A DNA stretch of 7,529 nt from Candidatus Aerophobota bacterium. GTDB lineage: Bacteria; Aerophobota; Aerophobia; Aerophobales; JAGHCO01. Below, one piece after another: positions 1 to 5,632 of the stretch. Each line of letters begins with the position of its first letter. Within the stretch, counting starts at the first letter, position 1. The position numbers were made by a program, and so were the translations under genes. The notes under the pieces are model-generated. The model was given only the letters and a program-made list of their open reading frames with translations, was not told the origin of the DNA and ran no database searches. The stretch spans positions 1 through 7,529 of the forward strand of contig JAGHCO010000036.1 of the NCBI GenBank assembly GCA_021160405.1, read 5' to 3'.

Positions 1-1656
1 ATGTTTTACTATGGAAAGACCCAAGCCTGTTCCACCAAGCCCTCTTGAGCGAGCTTTATCCACCATATAGAATCGCTCAAATATCCTACCGAGGTGTTCC
101 TCTGGTATTCCTATACCAGTATCTAAAACTTTGATATTCACCCTATCATTTGTGAAAGTAATCTCTACTTTAATTTTTCCCTCTTTTGTGTACTTTACCG
201 CATTGTCTATAAGGTTTATAAATAGCTGCTCTAAAAGATATGGATCTGCTTTTAGCAAGGGAAGATTTTGGGGTGCGATAAGTTCCAATTTCAAGTTCTT
301 TTCCTTTATCCTGCTATCAAAAATTCTTAAAACATCTTCAATAATTTCCTTTAAATTCACATCTTCCACTTCTAACTTCTTTCCTCTATCCTCTATCCTT
401 GAGAGCAAAAGCAAATCAGAGACGAGGCTAATTAAGCGGTCTGTATGTTTATCAATAATTTTTAAAAAATGCCGCTCTTCCTTGTCTGCTTCTTCCTCTA
501 AGGTCTCCACAAAACCTTTAATAGCGGTGAGCGGTGTTCTTAGCTCATGAGATACATTGGCAACGAAATCTGCCTTTTCTCTTTCCAATTGTTTAATTTC
601 AGTAATGTCATGCAGTACAATGACTATTCCTCCTCCCTTTACTCTATAAAGTGGAACTCCATTTCCCAGATAAACTTTATCCTGGTATCTGATTTCAGAG
701 GTTTGTATTTTATTATTTTTAAATACCCTATCTATCAGCTCCTTAAAATCTATATTTCTCAAAACTTCCCAATAGGCTTTTCCAGTAATGGAATACGATG
801 AAAGACCACACATTCTTTTGAAGCTTTCATTAGCAAGGAGGATCCTCTTTTGGGAGTCCAATGCAACTACTCCCTCAGCCATTGCCGAAATAGTTTTTTG
901 GAGCTTCTCCTTTTCCACACCTAAGGTGGTAAATAAGCTCTGAATTTCTCGAGCCATTTGATTGAGAGAGGAGGAAAGTTCTCCTATTTCATCCTTAGTT
1001 TTTGTGGATACTCTAACATTGAAATCTCCCTTAGCTATTTTATTAGCGGCAAGTGCCATTTCCTTAACTGGTTTTGTAACTGCCCTTGTTGAGAGAAAAG
1101 ATAATATAAGAGCAAAAATTGTTAAAATAAGGGCAAAGTAAATAATCCTGTTATTTACAGCCCACACAAGAGCTTTTATTTGACCAAGAGGAAAACTGGT
1201 TCTAATAATTCCTACAGTTTTGCCTTCCCCTTTTATTGGCAGAGCTACATATAGCATTTTTTCTTTTAAAGTGTTGCTATATCGAATGCTTTTTCCAATT
1301 TCTCCTCTTAAAGCTTGTTCAACCTCTGGTCGGGTTAAGTGATTTTCCATTTTCTTAGGGTCCTCTTTAGAATCTCCTAAAACTCTTCCATTTAGAGCAA
1401 TAACTGTAATCCGAGTGTCTATCTTCTTTCCTATTCTCTTAGTAAGCCCATCAATTTTACTTACTTTCCCAGAAGGTAAAAGATTCTCAAAAAGCTCCTC
1501 AGTTAATTCAGCTTGATTTTTAAGGTTAACCTCTATGGAGTTAATATAATGCCTTTCTATCTCCTTAGATATAAAAAAAATAAGAGGTAGAATTATTAAA
1601 AGGATGATTAAAAGATAATAAAAAAACTGTCTCCACATTATTCCCCATTTAGCCAT
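1..1656 (-). CDS. phoR: PhoR-type sensor histidine kinase (3' end cut off by window edge)
   Basis: This is an inner-membrane sensor kinase that should autophosphorylate on His and pass the phosphate to the response regulator encoded just upstream. The frame is open from ATG at 1656 to the window edge (552 codons, no stop). Domains in order: membrane segment about residues 11-30, extracytoplasmic sensor region about 31-170, second membrane segment about 171-190, HAMP linker about 191-243, PAS domain about 252-360, HisKA with VSHELRTP (phospho-His370), then the ATPase domain with N box LIDNAVKYT (Asn485), G1 box DTGIGIP (Asp512) and G2 box GTGLGLS near the edge. Only the last few tens of residues should be missing. 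The start lies one base past the regulator's stop, and a GAGGAG motif inside the regulator's last codons serves as ribosome site, so the two are co-transcribed. The TM-sensor-TM-HAMP-PAS-HisKA order is that of Gram-positive-style PhoR/WalK kinases. Phosphate as the signal is inferred only from the family; no pst or phoU gene is visible. Confidence 0.93.
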   Translation of the reverse strand, partial: MAKWGIMWRQFFYYLLIILLIILPLIFFISKEIERHYINSIEVNLKNQAELTEELFENLLPSGKVSKIDGLTKRIGKKIDTRITVIALNGRVLGDSKEDPKKMENHLTRPEVEQALRGEIGKSIRYSNTLKEKMLYVALPIKGEGKTVGIIRTSFPLGQIKALVWAVNNRIIYFALILTIFALILSFLSTRAVTKPVKEMALAANKIAKGDFNVRVSTKTKDEIGELSSSLNQMAREIQSLFTTLGVEKEKLQKTISAMAEGVVALDSQKRILLANESFKRMCGLSSYSITGKAYWEVLRNIDFKELIDRVFKNNKIQTSEIRYQDKVYLGNGVPLYRVKGGGIVIVLHDITEIKQLEREKADFVANVSHELRTPLTAIKGFVETLEEEADKEERHFLKIIDKHTDRLISLVSDLLLLSRIEDRGKKLEVEDVNLKEIIEDVLRIFDSRIKEKNLKLELIAPQNLPLLKADPYLLEQLFINLIDNAVKYTKEGKIKVEITFTNDRVNIKVLDTGIGIPEEHLGRIFERFYMVDKARSRGLGGTGLGLSIVKH

Positions 1657-1657
1657 T

Positions 1658-2338
1658 TTACTCCTCTATTTTATAGCCAATTCCTCGGATGGTTTTAATT
1701 AATTTGCCCGCCTCTCCTAATTTCTCCCTTAAGTTTTTAATGTGCACATCAACGGTTCTATCCAAGACAATCTTTTCATCTTCCCATAAATCCTGAAGAA
1801 TCTGATTTCTTGTAAGAACCCATCCAGGTTTTTCGGCAAGAAAACTTAGGATTTTGAACTCTGTTGTAGTAAGATTAACCTTTTCATCCTTTACTCTTAC
1901 CTCGTATCTGGTTAAATCTATCACCAAATTATTTATTTTAATTAACTTTGGCTTTTCTTTTTTTGGTTCTGCTCTTCTTAACACAGCTCTCAGGCGAGCT
2001 ACAAGCTCCCGGGGACTAAATGGTTTTACTATGTAATCATCAGCTCCGAGTTCCAGTCCAACTACTATATCAGTTTCAGTTCCCTTAGCTGTAAGCATTA
2101 CAATGGGAACAGGGGATGTTTTTTCATTTCTTTTTAATATTCTACAAACTTCCAGTCCATCCAATCCCGGAAGCATTAAGTCCAGGATTATGAGGTCGGG
2201 AGGAGTTATTTTAACAAAATTAAGCAAGCTCTCACCATCATAAAATTCTTTTGTCCTGAATCCTTCTTTCTTTAAGTGGTGAGTTATAAGCTCTACAATA
2301 TCAGGTTCATCGTCAACAACAGCTATTAATTTACCCAT
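1658..2338 (-). CDS. phoB: OmpR/PhoB-family response regulator
   Basis: This is a cytoplasmic DNA-binding response regulator of 226 residues, a normal full length for the family. The receiver domain (about 1-120) has the acidic pair Asp9/Asp10, phospho-acceptor Asp53 (in LILDLMLPG), the switch Thr83 and the invariant Lys105 (in IVKPFSP). The C-terminal winged-helix domain (about 130-226) contains LTTTEFKIL, the recognition-helix region DRTVDVHIKNLREKLG and the terminal IRGIGYKIE, all typical of PhoB/PhoP/OmpR proteins. The ATG start is preceded by AAGGAG at about 6 bases. The histidine kinase gene follows one base after the stop, so the pair is an operon with the regulator first, the usual phoP-phoR or phoB-phoR order. 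The subfamily is clear. The exact regulon (phosphate or another envelope signal) is inference from similarity to PhoB/PhoP and is not shown by the neighbours, since the gene lies divergent from a metal-uptake operon. Confidence 0.95.
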   Translation of the reverse strand: MGKLIAVVDDEPDIVELITHHLKKEGFRTKEFYDGESLLNFVKITPPDLIILDLMLPGLDGLEVCRILKRNEKTSPVPIVMLTAKGTETDIVVGLELGADDYIVKPFSPRELVARLRAVLRRAEPKKEKPKLIKINNLVIDLTRYEVRVKDEKVNLTTTEFKILSFLAEKPGWVLTRNQILQDLWEDEKIVLDRTVDVHIKNLREKLGEAGKLIKTIRGIGYKIEE

Positions 2339-2353
2339 AGAAATCTCCTTTTA

Positions 2354-2385
2354 ACCCTGTTAGATGCAAAGCTATCTAACAGGGT
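2354..2385 (-). repeat. Perfect 12-bp inverted repeat (hairpin) in the response-regulator leader
   Basis: The arms are ACCCTGTTAGAT at 2354-2365 and ATCTAACAGGGT at 2374-2385. They are exact reverse complements, with an 8-base loop. The element sits about 15 bases upstream of the response-regulator start codon, just before its ribosome site, and close to the start point of the minus-strand promoter proposed at 2400-2427. No T-run follows either arm, so it does not look like an intrinsic terminator. It could be an mRNA 5'-stabilising hairpin, a dyad operator, or a copy of a dispersed palindrome. The sequence alone does not decide. Confidence 0.8.
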
Positions 2386-2399
2386 AATATCTATTTACT

Positions 2400-2427
2400 A
2401 TTTTAACTATATTATACACAACGTCAA
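2400..2427 (-). promoter_or_regulatory. Candidate sigma-70 promoter for the two-component operon
   Basis: Read on the minus strand, TTGACG (2427-2422, 5 of 6 to the -35 consensus) is followed after 16 bases by TAAAAT (2405-2400, 5 of 6 to the -10 consensus). This predicts a start near 2393, so the mRNA would begin just before the 12-bp hairpin. A competing -10, TATAAT at 2416-2411, is a perfect match but lacks a good -35 at 16-18 bases, so the choice is not certain. Confidence 0.5.
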
Positions 2428-2437
2428 TTTAATTGCC

Positions 2438-2465
2438 TTGACACTTTAAAAAAAGTTTTTATAAT
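2438..2465 (+). promoter_or_regulatory. Consensus sigma-70 promoter of the Fur-family gene and zinc operon
   Basis: A perfect -35 hexamer TTGACA (2438-2443) and a perfect -10 hexamer TATAAT (2460-2465) are separated by 16 bases, on the plus strand upstream of the Fur-family gene. The expected start point is near 2472, which falls inside the palindromic operator at 2467-2489. A promoter this strong under a repressor operator is the expected design for a metal-repressed uptake operon. Confidence 0.8.
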
Positions 2466-2466
2466 A

Positions 2467-2489
2467 TAAATGAAAATGATTTCTATTTA
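2467..2489 (+). promoter_or_regulatory. Zur/Fur-like palindromic operator
   Basis: A 23-bp imperfect palindrome is centred on G2478: 9 of the 11 bases in each arm are complementary to the other arm. Its core, TGAAAATGATTTCTA, matches 13 of 15 positions of TGAAAATGATTTTCA, which I recall as the actinobacterial Zur box, and it also resembles the general Fur-type 7-1-7 pattern. It covers the predicted transcription start of the promoter at 2438-2465, so a bound repressor would block initiation. The likely ligand is the Fur-family protein encoded immediately downstream (autoregulation). The similarity judgement was made by eye from memory of the consensus. Confidence 0.6.
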
Positions 2490-2496
2490 ATTAAGT

Positions 2497-2501
2497 AGAG
2501 G
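2497..2501 (+). promoter_or_regulatory. Ribosome binding site that supports the TTG start of the Fur-family gene
   Basis: AGAGG ends 8 bases before TTG at 2510. The first in-frame ATG (2534) has no purine-rich motif at a suitable distance, so this site favours the TTG start. Confidence 0.55.
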
Positions 2502-2509
2502 TTCATTAA

Positions 2510-2980
2510 TTGGGAAGCAATGACTGCATTGAGATGTTAAGGAAAGCTAATTTAAAAATCACACCGAGACGAAAGGCAATTATTGGGTTCTTTTTACAAA
2601 ATGGAAGATACTTTACTCCTGAAGAGGTTTGGATAGCTCTCAGGGAAGATTTTAAGCACTTAGGGCTGCCCACTATTTATCGAAACTTGAGAGAGCTGGA
2701 GGATATTGGAATTCTCATTAGGGTATTCCGATCTGACCAGCGGCTTTATTATGCCATCTGCCAGTTGGGAAAGGGGAAAAAGCATCATCACTTTGTTTGT
2801 AAGAAGTGTGGTCGGGTAAGTGAGGTAGAACTTTGCAATTTTGATGATATAGCCGGAGATATTGAGAGCAAATTAAATTGTAAGATAATCTCACACTTTA
2901 TGCAGATAGAGGGGCTTTGCTCTAAGTGCATGGAAGAAGAGATGAGTGAAAGAGACGAAGGGCAAAAGGTAAAAGAGTAA
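2510..2980 (+). CDS. zur: Fur-family metal-responsive repressor, probably zinc-type (Zur)
   Basis: This is a cytoplasmic metalloregulator that binds DNA as a dimer when loaded with metal. The protein has 156 residues, within the usual 130-160 range. The N-terminal winged helix (about 1-85) includes KITPRRKAII and the family signature LGLPTIYRNLREL. The C-terminal dimerisation/metal domain follows, with the HHHFVCKKCG segment (His92-94) and two CxxC pairs, Cys97/Cys100 and Cys137/Cys140, which form the structural zinc site of Fur, Zur and PerR proteins. The tail after Cys140 is short and highly charged. The TTG start has a Shine-Dalgarno motif; ATG at 2534 would shorten the protein by 8 residues. 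It is the first gene downstream of a consensus promoter and palindromic operator and is followed by a znuACB-like importer, so a Zur role is the best inference. Fur or a manganese-type regulator cannot be excluded from sequence alone. Confidence 0.9.
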   Translation: MGSNDCIEMLRKANLKITPRRKAIIGFFLQNGRYFTPEEVWIALREDFKHLGLPTIYRNLRELEDIGILIRVFRSDQRLYYAICQLGKGKKHHHFVCKKCGRVSEVELCNFDDIAGDIESKLNCKIISHFMQIEGLCSKCMEEEMSERDEGQKVKE

Positions 2981-2990
2981 TATGTTATGT

Positions 2991-3072
2991 AATGAGTGAT
3001 GAGTAAAAAGGAAAAGCGAATAGCGGATAGAATAAACCGAGCATTTGCTAATCGCTATACGCTAATAACTCA
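2991..3072. repeat. Mirrored array of heptamer units between the regulator and the importer
   Basis: The spacer starts with two 7-base units, aATGAGT and gATGAGT (2991-3004). It continues with AGCGAAT and AGCGGAT (3015-3028). On the opposite strand, in mirror position, are AGCGTAT, AGCGATT and AGCAAAT (3063-3043). The arms 3015-3030 and 3048-3063 pair at 13 of 16 positions around a 17-base loop, and TGAGT (3000-3004) is complementary to ACTCA (3068-3072) outside them. No T-run follows, so a classical terminator is unlikely, and no second promoter for the importer is obvious here. The function is unknown. Confidence 0.6.
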
Positions 3073-3107
3073 ATGACCCTATTAACAAAACAGAGAAGAG
3101 GAATAAG

Positions 3108-3998
3108 GTGAATCTATTGAAAAAGATAGTGTTGCTGGCCATTATTTGTTTAATTGGCGTGAGTAGCTATGTTACTCCATCTATAAAGGGGGAGTGTAGT
3201 CAGAAAAAATTGGAAAAATTAGGTGTGATTGTGAGTATAGCTCCACTGGCCGAGTGGGTTAAAAGCGTTGGCACCAATAAGGTAGATGTTACAATCTTGG
3301 TTCCTCCAGGAGCATCACCACATACATATGAGCCAAAGCCAAGTCAGCTAATAAAAGTGGAGAAAGCAAAAATTTTTGTTAAAAATGGTGCAGGGCTTGA
3401 ATTTTGGGCAAATAAGATAGTGAGGATAAATAAAGATATACTGGTTGTGGATATCTCAAAAGGAGTTAAGTTAATTGAATTATCTCCTAAAGAACAAAAG
3501 AAGCATCACCTTTTAAAAGACCCTCATTTATGGCTTTCCCTGAGAAATGCAAAGAAAGGGGTAAAAGAAATATATGAGGCACTATCTAAGGTGAACCCTG
3601 AAAATGAGGAATATTACAGAAAGAATATGAATGAGTATATTGAGAAATTAGATGCATTGGATAAGGAAATTAGCAAAAAATTAAAAGCTGTTAAAAATAA
3701 AAAATTCATTGTCCTTCACCCATCCTGGAGCTATTTCTCTAAAGACTATGGTTTAGAACAAATACCAATAGAACGTGGAGGAAAAGAGCCAGGGCCAAAA
3801 TATATAAAAAAAATAATAGATACAGCAAGGGAAAATAACATCAAAGTAGTGTTTGTAGAGCCACAGTTTAATCAAAAAAGCGCAGAGGTGATTGCCAGAG
3901 AAATTAATGGCAGAGTTGTATCTATAAACCCACTTGCTGAGGATTATCTGGAAAATATGCGTATCACCGTAAATGAATTTGTTAAGTGGTTAAAATGA
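3108..3998 (+). CDS. znuA: Zinc/manganese ABC transporter substrate-binding protein (ZnuA/TroA family)
   Basis: This protein captures a divalent metal outside the cytoplasm and delivers it to the membrane permease encoded two genes on. It has 296 residues, typical of cluster A-I binding proteins. The N-terminus (KK then a hydrophobic run, about residues 7-22) is an export signal. The only nearby Cys (Cys30, in KGEC) is not in a good lipobox. Likely metal ligands are His72 (SPHTYEPKPSQ), His140 (DPHLWLS), His204 (LHPSWSYF) and an acidic residue near the C-terminus (Asp279). A third His, where pneumococcal-type manganese binders carry Glu, points to zinc. The His-rich loop common in ZnuA is reduced to KKHH (131-134). 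The GTG start has AGAGG 6 bases upstream. The stop overlaps the ATPase start as ATGA, so translation is coupled. Substrate assignment remains inference; manganese or iron is possible in this family. Confidence 0.92.
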   Translation: MNLLKKIVLLAIICLIGVSSYVTPSIKGECSQKKLEKLGVIVSIAPLAEWVKSVGTNKVDVTILVPPGASPHTYEPKPSQLIKVEKAKIFVKNGAGLEFWANKIVRINKDILVVDISKGVKLIELSPKEQKKHHLLKDPHLWLSLRNAKKGVKEIYEALSKVNPENEEYYRKNMNEYIEKLDALDKEISKKLKAVKNKKFIVLHPSWSYFSKDYGLEQIPIERGGKEPGPKYIKKIIDTARENNIKVVFVEPQFNQKSAEVIAREINGRVVSINPLAEDYLENMRITVNEFVKWLK

Positions 3999-4750
3999 AA
4001 AAAGAGGTTGTTAAATTAAATAACGTATGGTTTTATTATGATGGAAAGCTTGCCTTAAAAGAGGTAAATTTGTTAGTGTATGAAAAGGATTTTTTAGGGA
4101 TAATAGGTCCAAATGGTGGAGGGAAAACAACACTGCTTAAAGTGATTCTTGGGTTAGTAAAGCCAAATCAAGGAGAAGTATCAATTTTTAATCTTTTCCC
4201 TGAGGAAGGTAAAAAATACATTGGTTATGTCCCCCAAAATTTTTTGTTTGACCAAGATTTCCCTATCGATGTGTTTAATGTAGTAATGATGGGAAGATAT
4301 CCCAGGAGGGGATTAATTAATCGATATACAAAAGAGGATAAAAAAGCAACTCTTGAGGCATTAAAGAAGGTGAATATGGTTGATTATAAGGATGAACAGA
4401 TAGGAAGGCTTTCTGGAGGAGAGCAACAAAGAGTTTCTCTCGCCAGGGCTCTGGTAAATAACCCAAAGCTCCTGCTTCTTGATGAGCCTTTAGCCAGCAT
4501 TGATGCAAAAATGCGAAAGAGCTTCTATGAACTGTTAGGAAAATTAAATGAGGAAATAACGATAATCCTTATATCTCATGATATTGGTGCAGTATCTACG
4601 TATGTAAAGAAAATTGCCTGTCTTAATCAAGTGCTTTTTTACCACGGTGCAAAAGAAATAAAGAAAGAAGATTTAGAAAGGGTATATCAATGCCCAATAG
4701 ATTTGATAGCTCATGGTGTGCCTCATAGAGTGCTAAGGGATCATAAATGA
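3995..4750 (+). CDS. znuC: Zinc/manganese ABC transporter ATP-binding protein (ZnuC family)
   Basis: This cytoplasmic ATPase powers the metal importer as a dimer on the permease. From ATG at 3995 it has 251 residues. Visible motifs are Walker A GPNGGGKTT (38-46), Q-loop Gln81 (VPQN), signature LSGGEQQR (139-146), Walker B LLLLDEP (159-165, catalytic Glu164), the D-loop ASID and the switch His195 (ISHD). All ATPase elements are intact. The C-terminal stretch CPIDLIAHGVPHRVL is of the kind I associate with metal-importer ATPases. I chose ATG 3995 because it makes a 4-base ATGA overlap with the preceding gene's stop, matching the next junction. A GTG at 3986 in the same frame would add three residues and cannot be ruled out. 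The gene lies between the binding-protein and permease genes, so it belongs to the same transporter. Confidence 0.94.
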   Translation: MKKEVVKLNNVWFYYDGKLALKEVNLLVYEKDFLGIIGPNGGGKTTLLKVILGLVKPNQGEVSIFNLFPEEGKKYIGYVPQNFLFDQDFPIDVFNVVMMGRYPRRGLINRYTKEDKKATLEALKKVNMVDYKDEQIGRLSGGEQQRVSLARALVNNPKLLLLDEPLASIDAKMRKSFYELLGKLNEEITIILISHDIGAVSTYVKKIACLNQVLFYHGAKEIKKEDLERVYQCPIDLIAHGVPHRVLRDHK

Positions 4751-5565
4751 TAACTCTGTTAAAATACGAATTTATAAGAAATGCTATTTTTGCTGGTATT
4801 CTGGTAAGCTTTATCTGTGGAATAGTTGGTGTTTTTGTAATCTTAAAACGAGTAGTGTTCATCAGTGGGGGAATTGCCCATTCCTCATTTGGTGGAATTG
4901 GATTAGGGTATTTGCTGGGGATAAATCCCACGCTGACAACTTTACTCTTTTCCATAATTTCTGCTCTAAGCATTGGATTTATAAGCAAAAGGACTAAAGT
5001 TCATGAAGATACAGCTATAGGAATTTTATGGGCAATTGGAATGGCACTGGGAATTGTATTTGTAAGCTTAAGTAAAGGTTTTGCCCCAGATTTGTTTGGA
5101 TATCTATTTGGGAATATATTAGCTGTAACTTCCTCTGATATACTTTTAATGCTCATTTTAAGCATAGCTATAATTTTAATAATTGTTTTGTTCTTTAAGG
5201 AATTTCTTATTATTTCCTTTGATGATGAATTTGGAAGGGTAGTTGGAGTCCCTACAGAATTTTTATATCTTTTATTTTTATGTTTAATTGCCTTAACAGT
5301 GGTTATTTTAATGAAGGTGGTTGGGATTATACTTGTCATTGCTTTTTTGACAATCCCTGCAGCGACAAGCAGATTTCTCACCAATGATTTAAAGAAGATG
5401 ATGTTAATTTCAGTTTTGCTTGGTACACTATCTGTTATTATTGGTCTGGTGCTCTCTTATAACTTTGATATTGCCTCTGGAGCAACAATTGTTCTTGTCT
5501 CCGGGGGTATGTTTCTCTTTGCCTATCTATTCAAGACTCTCCTTCATCGAACCACAGTATCCTAA
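4747..5565 (+). CDS. znuB: Zinc/manganese ABC transporter permease (ZnuB, ABC-3 family)
   Basis: This integral membrane subunit forms the metal channel. It has 272 residues, full length for the family, with about seven or eight hydrophobic segments (roughly 14-34, 43-60, 62-80, 89-108, 131-150, 173-201, 219-238 and 243-263). Family-typical stretches are AHSSFGGIGLGYLLGINP, EDTAIGILWAIGMALGI, VVGIILVIAFLTIPAAT (about 191-207) and DIASGATIVLVSGG near the C-terminus. The start ATG overlaps the ATPase stop by four bases (ATGA), and AAGGGA six bases upstream within the ATPase gene can serve as ribosome site. It is the last gene of the importer operon. The next gene is convergent, 67 bases away, and I see no clear hairpin-plus-T-run terminator between them. 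Metal choice follows the binding protein, so zinc is likely but not shown by the permease itself. Confidence 0.93.
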   Translation: MITLLKYEFIRNAIFAGILVSFICGIVGVFVILKRVVFISGGIAHSSFGGIGLGYLLGINPTLTTLLFSIISALSIGFISKRTKVHEDTAIGILWAIGMALGIVFVSLSKGFAPDLFGYLFGNILAVTSSDILLMLILSIAIILIIVLFFKEFLIISFDDEFGRVVGVPTEFLYLLFLCLIALTVVILMKVVGIILVIAFLTIPAATSRFLTNDLKKMMLISVLLGTLSVIIGLVLSYNFDIASGATIVLVSGGMFLFAYLFKTLLHRTTVS

Positions 5566-5632
5566 GTATAAGTTTCCTGCCATTCTGGTTCATTATTCCA
5601 GCTATTCCACAACCGCCTATTTGCCTCTCCAT

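Noticed and set aside
131..550. Plus-strand open frame of 139 codons opposite the histidine kinase gene
   Set aside because: It is low-complexity (Ser/Phe-rich) and lies fully antisense to the clear HisKA/ATPase coding region; it is a shadow of that gene.
2354..2385. Reading the perfect hairpin as an intrinsic terminator
   Set aside because: The flanks lack a T-run in both directions, and it lies just upstream of a ribosome site in a divergent promoter region, where no upstream gene needs termination.
4623..4988. Minus-strand open frame of 121 codons across the ATPase/permease junction
   Set aside because: It is antisense to two intact, recognisable transporter genes, shows no domain and has no ribosome site of note.
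5566..5632. Possible bidirectional terminator between the convergent permease and NAD+ synthetase genes
   Set aside because: I found no stem of useful length followed by a T-run on either strand, only short chance pairings.
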